From contig JAOUNK010000089.1 in NCBI GenBank assembly GCA_029881015.1, forward strand, positions 1-10,282: a DNA stretch of 10,282 nt, read 5' to 3'. The notes below the pieces were generated by a model. It saw nothing but the letters and a program-made list of their open reading frames with translations, was not told the DNA's origin and made no database searches. Shown here one piece after another: positions 6,152 to 10,282 of the stretch. The stretch's first letter is position 1; each line of letters opens with the position of its first letter. The DNA is from Gammaproteobacteria bacterium (GTDB taxonomy: Bacteria; Pseudomonadota; Gammaproteobacteria; Steroidobacterales; Woeseiaceae). Both the position numbers and the translations under genes were made by a program.

Positions 6152-7329
6152 GCGTCGGCGCGGACGTGACCCCAGACGACTTCGTTGCCTTCGACGGGGC
6201 GGCTGGGAATATTCTGCGACAGTAACAGCGAGCAAATCGCAAACCCGGTGCCGATCAGGAATACCGCGGAGTGGGATACAACCCACACGAGGCCGAGGGC
6301 GGCCGGAATGATCACCGCCGCGATGTGGTTGATCGTGAACGAGACGCCGGCCGTGCTCGCGATGTCTTCCGGGCTGGCGATCTTCTGGAAATACGTCTTG
6401 ATCGCGATGGCGAGTGCAAAGAACATGTGATCGACGATGTAGAGGCCTGCGGCGACATACGCATTCTCGACGAACGCGTAGGCGGTGAAAACGACAACCA
6501 GCCCGACGTACTCGATGGTCAGCGCCTTTCGCTCGCCGACGCGCCCGATCAGTCCGCCGATGCGCTCGGCAAACAACCAGTTGAAGGCGTAGTTGGCCAG
6601 GAACAGCGTTGTGACCTGGGCGGCCGAGTAGCCGAACTTCTCGACCATCAGGAACGCGGCAAAGACCATGAAGATCTGCCGCCTCGCGCCGGAGAAAAAC
6701 TGCAGCGCATAGAAGAGCCAGTAGCGTCTCTTCAGGACCAGCGACCGGGTCTGTTTGTGCTCGCCCTCGAACTTCGGAAATCCAAACCACATGAACAGGG
6801 CAAGTCCGCAACACAAGCTACCCGCCAGCAGGAATATCCAGACGTAGTCGATCCGGAGCGGCGCCAGCAGCACCCAGAGCACGGCGTAGACAGCGAGCGA
6901 GGTAATGGAGCCGACGGAAATCAGCTTGCCAAACGCACGTGGCGCGTCAGCCTTCGAGTACCACTGCAGGGCGAGCGACTGTTTCAGAACCTCGAAGTAA
7001 TGGAAGCCGGTGGACATCAGTACGGTCGTCAGATACAGGCCGAGGGCGCTGGGAAACAGTCCGGTCATCGCGACGCCGATACCGAGGAGCAGTAACGCGA
7101 GCACGGCGAACGTCTGTTCCCTGAGAAGGAGCAGGACGAATACCGTTGTGAAGGCGAGGAACCCGGGAACCTCGCGCAGGCTTTGCAGGATGCCTATCTC
7201 CACACCGGTGAACCCGGCTCGCTCCACGACAAAATTGTTGAGCAACACGGTCCAGGCGCTGAATGCGACAGGCATCGCAATCGACATGAGCACGAGGAGG
7301 ACATGCGGGTTTTGCCAAGTACGGTGCAT
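6148..7329 (-). CDS. MFS transporter, substrate unknown
   Basis: A 393-residue inner-membrane protein with about twelve hydrophobic segments, near residues 10-30, 44-64, 70-90, 93-112, 135-155, 160-180, 203-228, 236-256, 268-288, 292-312, 330-350 and 353-373. This is the size and fold of the major facilitator superfamily. The motif A-like loop is well kept in the second half (RIGGLIGRVGERKAL, between helices 8 and 9) but degenerate after helix 2. The cluster SGARRQIF in helix 7 puts two Arg in a membrane segment, a possible substrate-binding spot. The substrate cannot be told from sequence. The gene follows the phospholipase-D-family gene on the same strand after 52 bases, so co-transcription is plausible and a lipid-related cargo is a guess. 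ATG 7329 lacks a good ribosome binding site; see the possible leaderless promoter. Confidence 0.85.
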   Translation of the reverse strand: MHRTWQNPHVLLVLMSIAMPVAFSAWTVLLNNFVVERAGFTGVEIGILQSLREVPGFLAFTTVFVLLLLREQTFAVLALLLLGIGVAMTGLFPSALGLYLTTVLMSTGFHYFEVLKQSLALQWYSKADAPRAFGKLISVGSITSLAVYAVLWVLLAPLRIDYVWIFLLAGSLCCGLALFMWFGFPKFEGEHKQTRSLVLKRRYWLFYALQFFSGARRQIFMVFAAFLMVEKFGYSAAQVTTLFLANYAFNWLFAERIGGLIGRVGERKALTIEYVGLVVVFTAYAFVENAYVAAGLYIVDHMFFALAIAIKTYFQKIASPEDIASTAGVSFTINHIAAVIIPAALGLVWVVSHSAVFLIGTGFAICSLLLSQNIPSRPVEGNEVVWGHVRADA

Positions 7330-7335
7330 CGGCGC

Positions 7336-7364
7336 AGCTTAGGGAGGCGGGCAGTGCGCGTCAA
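7336..7364 (-). promoter_or_regulatory. Candidate promoter giving a leaderless MFS transcript
   Basis: On the minus strand TTGACG (7364-7359, five of six matches to the -35 consensus) is followed after exactly 17 bases by TAAGCT (7341-7336, a weak -10). Transcription would begin about 7 bases on, which is the A of the MFS ATG at 7329. That fits the absence of a Shine-Dalgarno sequence before this gene. The -10 box is poor, so this remains a weak call. Confidence 0.25.
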
Positions 7365-7381
7365 ATCGCAGGGTTTCGACC

Positions 7382-8878
7382 TTACAGCACGGGCTCCAGC
7401 GGCAGCATGCTGTTCACCCACAGGCGGAAACGCTTCATTCGCCCAACCACGCTGTCCGGATTGGAATCGAGCGTCGTCTGCCAGCTGTTCGCGGGGTTGA
7501 TGTCACGCTCGATGCTCTCCGTCAATTGCCGGGCCAGTTCGATACTGTCGGTGAGAATGCCAACCTCGGTGTTTAGATTCGCGGAACGCGGATCGAGATT
7601 GAATGTGCCGATGAACACGGTCCTGTCGTCGATCACCATGCTCTTTGCATGAATGGCGAAGATCGGATTGTTCACGGCAATGCGCGGATAACGCTCGATC
7701 AGCTCGTCGCGGATGGCGGGATAAGGATTGAACTCATACAACTCGACACCGGCTTCGAGCAGCGCCTTGCGCTGGCCGTGGTAGCCGCTGAACGCCTGGA
7801 TGTTGTCGGTAGAGGCCAGCGAGTTTGTCGAAATGCGAATACGCACTCCCTGGTCGACAAGCTCCTCGAACAGCTCGATACCTCCTTTGGGCATGACGAG
7901 ATAAGGCGACTGGATCAGGATAGAGGACCTGGCGTTCCTTACCGCGGCGATAAGCTGCTCCGTCGATTCGCCGCCACCGCCAAGCCCCTCCTCACCGGAG
8001 TTCTTGCCGGGAATATCGCTGATGAACGACACGTCCTCCCAGCGCATGACGTCGACAATCGCCGGAAATTTCACCGGCGCCCTTTCGATTGCCTGCCGTA
8101 CCTGCGGCTCGAAATTCTTCGGATTGGCCGCATAGGCGTGCAAGTCGTCGGACTTCTTCTTGATTGCCGCAGCGGTCAATCCGCGGCTGACATCATCGAG
8201 CAGTGCCTCGACAGGGTGTGCAAACTCGCTGTTCCAGAACTCTTCGAAGTTCTCGGTCATCTCGGTCACGGCCGGACCCAGCAACAATACGTCGCGATCC
8301 CGGAAGTTGTACTCGTGATCGTAGTCGAAGTACTCGTCAGCCATGTTGCGTCCGCCCGTGATGCCGGCCACGCCATCGAATATCGCGGTCTTGTCGTGCA
8401 TGCGCTGGTTTACCGCACGAAACTTCGTAAAGGCATTACCCATGCGCTCCCAGAAATTAACGCCAACCCGGAGGTTCGGGTTGTAGATTCGAATTTCTGT
8501 ATTGGGGTGTGCCGACAACAGGACCAATGTCGTGTCCTGTGCATCGATCAGGGTGTCGTCAACCAGCACACGAACGCGAACGCCGCGCTCGGCAGCGCCG
8601 AGCAGTTGCTCGGCGGCCAGTGTGCCGATGTTGTCGCTGCTCCAGATGAAATACTGAACGTCAATGGTGTGCGCGGCGTTCTGTGTCAGCCAGGCGCGGC
8701 CAAGCAGCGCCTCTTCGCCTTTCTCAAGAATGTAGACGCCCGTCTTCTCGGCAGCCATCTCGATGCACTCGGGACAATTCTCGACAAGCCATTTGGGTGG
8801 TGATCGCTCCTCCGCCTGCAAGCACAGTGGCAGAGTAGTCAGTGCGAGCAGTGTCAGGCCGTTCCGGAATCTGCGCAT
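7382..8878 (-). CDS. ClsC-like phospholipase D family protein (possible cardiolipin synthase)
   Basis: A 498-residue protein with two phospholipase D active-site motifs: HKD1 His161-x-Lys163-x4-Asp168 followed by GGRN, and HKD2 His410-x-Lys412-x4-Asp417 followed by GTFNLDPRS and LNTEVG. The layout, HTIDVQYFIW near residue 70, TNSLAS near 351 and the C-terminal MLPLEPVL resemble the E. coli ClsC/YmdC family, which makes cardiolipin from phosphatidylglycerol and phosphatidylethanolamine. Here a signal peptide precedes the enzyme (Arg2, Arg3, Arg5, core 8-20, likely cleavage after QA at 22), so the domain is probably exported; Cys19 is not in a good lipobox. A Cys pair (CPEC, 35-38) follows, and a glycine-rich loop (298-303) lies between the two halves. 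AGGA sits 7 bases before the ATG. It could also be a phospholipase or nuclease of the same fold. Confidence 0.9.
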   Translation of the reverse strand: MRRFRNGLTLLALTTLPLCLQAEERSPPKWLVENCPECIEMAAEKTGVYILEKGEEALLGRAWLTQNAAHTIDVQYFIWSSDNIGTLAAEQLLGAAERGVRVRVLVDDTLIDAQDTTLVLLSAHPNTEIRIYNPNLRVGVNFWERMGNAFTKFRAVNQRMHDKTAIFDGVAGITGGRNMADEYFDYDHEYNFRDRDVLLLGPAVTEMTENFEEFWNSEFAHPVEALLDDVSRGLTAAAIKKKSDDLHAYAANPKNFEPQVRQAIERAPVKFPAIVDVMRWEDVSFISDIPGKNSGEEGLGGGGESTEQLIAAVRNARSSILIQSPYLVMPKGGIELFEELVDQGVRIRISTNSLASTDNIQAFSGYHGQRKALLEAGVELYEFNPYPAIRDELIERYPRIAVNNPIFAIHAKSMVIDDRTVFIGTFNLDPRSANLNTEVGILTDSIELARQLTESIERDINPANSWQTTLDSNPDSVVGRMKRFRLWVNSMLPLEPVL

Positions 8879-8888
8879 GCGCCTATCC

Positions 8889-8894
8889 TATAAT
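8889..8894 (+). promoter_or_regulatory. Consensus -10 box (TATAAT) of the acyltransferase gene
   Basis: A perfect TATAAT followed by G. Transcription would start near 8901, just after an in-frame ATG at 8898, leaving about 36 bases of leader before GTG 8937. No good -35 is seen at the usual spacing (8866-8871 reads GGAATC), so an activator may be needed or the box may be chance. Confidence 0.45.
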
Positions 8895-8925
8895 GTTATG
8901 GTTGAAAAAGTCCGGGCTTTCGGCG

Positions 8926-8931
8926 AAGGGG
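8926..8931 (+). promoter_or_regulatory. Ribosome binding site fixing the acyltransferase GTG start
   Basis: AAGGGG lies 5 bases before GTG 8937-8939. The competing ATG at 8898 has no such sequence and is immediately preceded by the TATAAT box. Confidence 0.55.
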
Positions 8932-8936
8932 TGGCA

Positions 8937-10232
8937 GTGAAACTTTGGTCTGTAGCAAGTGGCATGGCGGCAAAGACACCGGTCGAAAGAAATCGTTACG
9001 TCGATTTCCTGCGCGCCGTATCGATTCTGATTGTCATCATCGGGCACTGGCTCATCGCAACCGCGTGGTACGTCGACGGTCAGCTCACGCCCGGGCACCT
9101 GCTCAAGACGCATCCGCAAACACAATGGCTGACCTGGCTGTTCCAGGTCATGCCGATCTTCTTTATTGTTGGTGGATACTCGAATGCCGTGTCGCTGGAA
9201 AGTGCAAAGCGCAAAGGTCAGCGGTATGCCGACTGGCTGATCGCGCGCCTGCACAGGTTGGTCACGCCGTTGCTCGCATTGATAGTGACGTGGGCTGTCG
9301 TCGCGGGTGTGATGAAAGCAATGGATGTCCGGCCGGCCGTGATTGTGTTTACGTCACAGGCCGCATTGATCCCGACGTGGTTTCTTTCGATCTACATCAC
9401 TCTCGCATTGCTTGCTCCGCTCGCATACCGGCTCTGGCAGCGCTTCGGCTTTCTTTCGTTCTGGGCGCTGGTTGCTGTCGCCGTCCTCATCGACGTGCTG
9501 TTCTTCGCGTCGGATATTCGCTGGCCCGGATGGACCAACTACGTCTGGGTCTGGCTGGCCGTGCATCAGCTCGGTTTCGCATGGCGTGATGGCCGCATGG
9601 GCAGCGTAACGAAGCTCCTCCTTTACTCAGCCCTGGGCTTCGCATCCCTGTACGTCCTGGTTCGCTGGGGACCGTATCCGCTCGCAATGGTCGGCTCGCC
9701 GGATGAAGGTCTCAGCAATACACTGCCGCCGAAGATCACGCTGCTGGCGCTCGGCATTTTCCAGTTCGGCTTGCTGATGTCGCTGGAGGGCCCGATGCGC
9801 AAAGCGCTGGAAGGCCTGAATCTCTGGACCGCGACGGTGTTGATCAACAGCATGATCATGACCATCTACCTGTGGCACATCACAGTCATGGTCCTGTTTG
9901 GCGCGGCGCTGTACCTGTCGGGCGGTTTCGGTTTCCACATCGAACCGGGCACGACCAACTGGTGGCTGACCCGGCCTGTCTGGGTCGGCGTTCTCATCGT
10001 GCTGTTAATCCCGGTCGCCTTGCTGATGTCGCCGCTGGAGCGTCGTCCGAGGAGCTCGGACGCAACGACGCCGTCAGCGCCCAGGCTGGTCGCAGGCGCC
10101 ATCACGACCTGCCTCGGTATCGCACTGCTCGCGATGTGGGGTTTCGGTGGTGCGCCCATCGCCGGGTTCGGCGTCGGCGCGTTCGTCCTCGTCATGGTCG
10201 GCGCCGGCATGAGCGGTTTGCTGTCTCGCTGA
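8937..10232 (+). CDS. Acyltransferase-3 family membrane protein (OpgC/OafA-like)
   Basis: A 431-residue polytopic inner-membrane protein, counted from GTG 8937, with about ten to twelve hydrophobic helices. The family signature is present: RYVDFLRA (20-27) followed in the first helix by GHW with the probable catalytic His37, PIFFIVGGYSN (73-83) at the second helix, ARLHRLVTP (103-111) with the usual basic pair, TWFLSIYI (147-154) and a late LWHITV (312-317). Members transfer acetyl, succinyl or other acyl groups across the membrane to periplasmic glucans, lipopolysaccharide, peptidoglycan or polysaccharides; the acceptor here is unknown. A soluble Arg/Ser/Thr-rich linker (about 367-384) precedes two final helices that may be an accessory addition. 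It diverges from the ClsC-like gene. Start alternatives are ATG 8898, GTG 8931 and ATG 8964. Confidence 0.88.
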   Translation: MKLWSVASGMAAKTPVERNRYVDFLRAVSILIVIIGHWLIATAWYVDGQLTPGHLLKTHPQTQWLTWLFQVMPIFFIVGGYSNAVSLESAKRKGQRYADWLIARLHRLVTPLLALIVTWAVVAGVMKAMDVRPAVIVFTSQAALIPTWFLSIYITLALLAPLAYRLWQRFGFLSFWALVAVAVLIDVLFFASDIRWPGWTNYVWVWLAVHQLGFAWRDGRMGSVTKLLLYSALGFASLYVLVRWGPYPLAMVGSPDEGLSNTLPPKITLLALGIFQFGLLMSLEGPMRKALEGLNLWTATVLINSMIMTIYLWHITVMVLFGAALYLSGGFGFHIEPGTTNWWLTRPVWVGVLIVLLIPVALLMSPLERRPRSSDATTPSAPRLVAGAITTCLGIALLAMWGFGGAPIAGFGVGAFVLVMVGAGMSGLLSR

Positions 10233-10257
10233 CGGTCCGACGGGCGGTCGTCTTTTT
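10231..10257 (+). terminator. Likely intrinsic terminator of the acyltransferase gene
   Basis: GACGGTC (10231-10237) pairs with GGTCGTC (10246-10252) to give a 7-bp stem including two G-T wobbles, with an 8-base loop, followed immediately by five T (10253-10257). The stem begins inside the TGA stop codon. The stem is modest, but the T run directly after it supports termination. Confidence 0.5.
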
Positions 10258-10282
10258 CCGACGAGCGGCGGAATCCGGACAA

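Larger units (their letters stand above)
8879..8936. promoter_or_regulatory. 58-bp divergent gap between ClsC-like and acyltransferase genes
   Basis: This is a compact bidirectional region. The minus-strand ribosome binding site of the ClsC-like gene (AGGA, 8889-8886) overlaps the first base of the plus-strand TATAAT box. A clear minus-strand promoter is not visible. Confidence 0.4.

Noticed and set aside
5696..6814. A 372-codon minus-strand frame spanning the DUF6265-type gene and part of the MFS gene
   Set aside because: It crosses two convincing genes in another frame, and its Arg/Pro-rich translation looks like a GC-driven shadow.
8060..8079. Inverted repeat CGCCGG-N8-CCGGCG inside the ClsC-like gene
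   Set aside because: Short GC-rich arms within a coding region are expected by chance in this base composition, and nothing nearby suggests a function.
7649..8803. A 384-codon open frame on the plus strand, antisense to the ClsC-like gene
   Set aside because: It is the mirror frame of a gene with both HKD motifs intact, with no recognisable domain and no supporting ribosome binding site.
8763..8897. Upstream extension of the acyltransferase into the ClsC-like gene
   Set aside because: The added residues are antisense to a signal peptide region and lie upstream of the TATAAT box.
1..10282. CRISPR arrays, toxin-antitoxin pairs, defence genes, insertion sequences, tRNA genes or phage remnants
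   Set aside because: I looked for regular direct repeats, transposase or integrase motifs and tRNA-like folds and found none. Gene content and base composition look uniformly chromosomal.

Overview
The window looks like ordinary, densely coded chromosome from a GC-rich proteobacterium, most likely a gammaproteobacterium. The grounds are a PatZ-like acetyltransferase, a bacterial thiopurine methyltransferase, a ClsC-like phospholipase D protein and compact divergent gene pairs; the exact lineage cannot be told from this sequence. Eight protein genes fill about 97% of the window, and no gap exceeds about 130 bases. I see no tRNA, rRNA, insertion sequence, CRISPR array, phage gene or attachment site.

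Left third (127-4459): a large ACD/ATP-grasp/GNAT protein lysine acetyltransferase of the Pat/PatZ type (minus strand) stands back to back with a class II histone-deacetylase-family deacetylase (plus strand). Only 80 bases separate their chosen GTG starts, and a small inverted repeat sits in that gap. The deacetylase gene runs into a thiopurine S-methyltransferase gene through a GTGA stop/start overlap. Writer and eraser enzymes of lysine acetylation side by side suggest a reversible acetylation module, analogous to acuA/acuC of Bacillus but built around a PatZ-type enzyme.

Middle (4476-6151): an exported TPR-repeat protein (minus) and a small exported DUF6265-type protein (plus) diverge from a 68-base gap. 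The TPR gene converges on the methyltransferase gene across only 16 bases.

Right half (6148-10232): a 12-helix MFS transporter and a signal-peptide-bearing ClsC-like phospholipase D-family protein lie in series on the minus strand, with the phospholipase gene upstream. Diverging from them is a membrane acyltransferase of the acyltransferase-3 family, which has a perfect TATAAT box in the 58-base gap and a likely terminator at its end. These three look like an envelope lipid or glycan modification set.

Four of the eight genes (acetyltransferase, deacetylase, methyltransferase, acyltransferase) seem to begin with GTG, so automated ATG-biased starts would be wrong for several of them. The left edge begins with a run of ten C, which may be an assembly edge.
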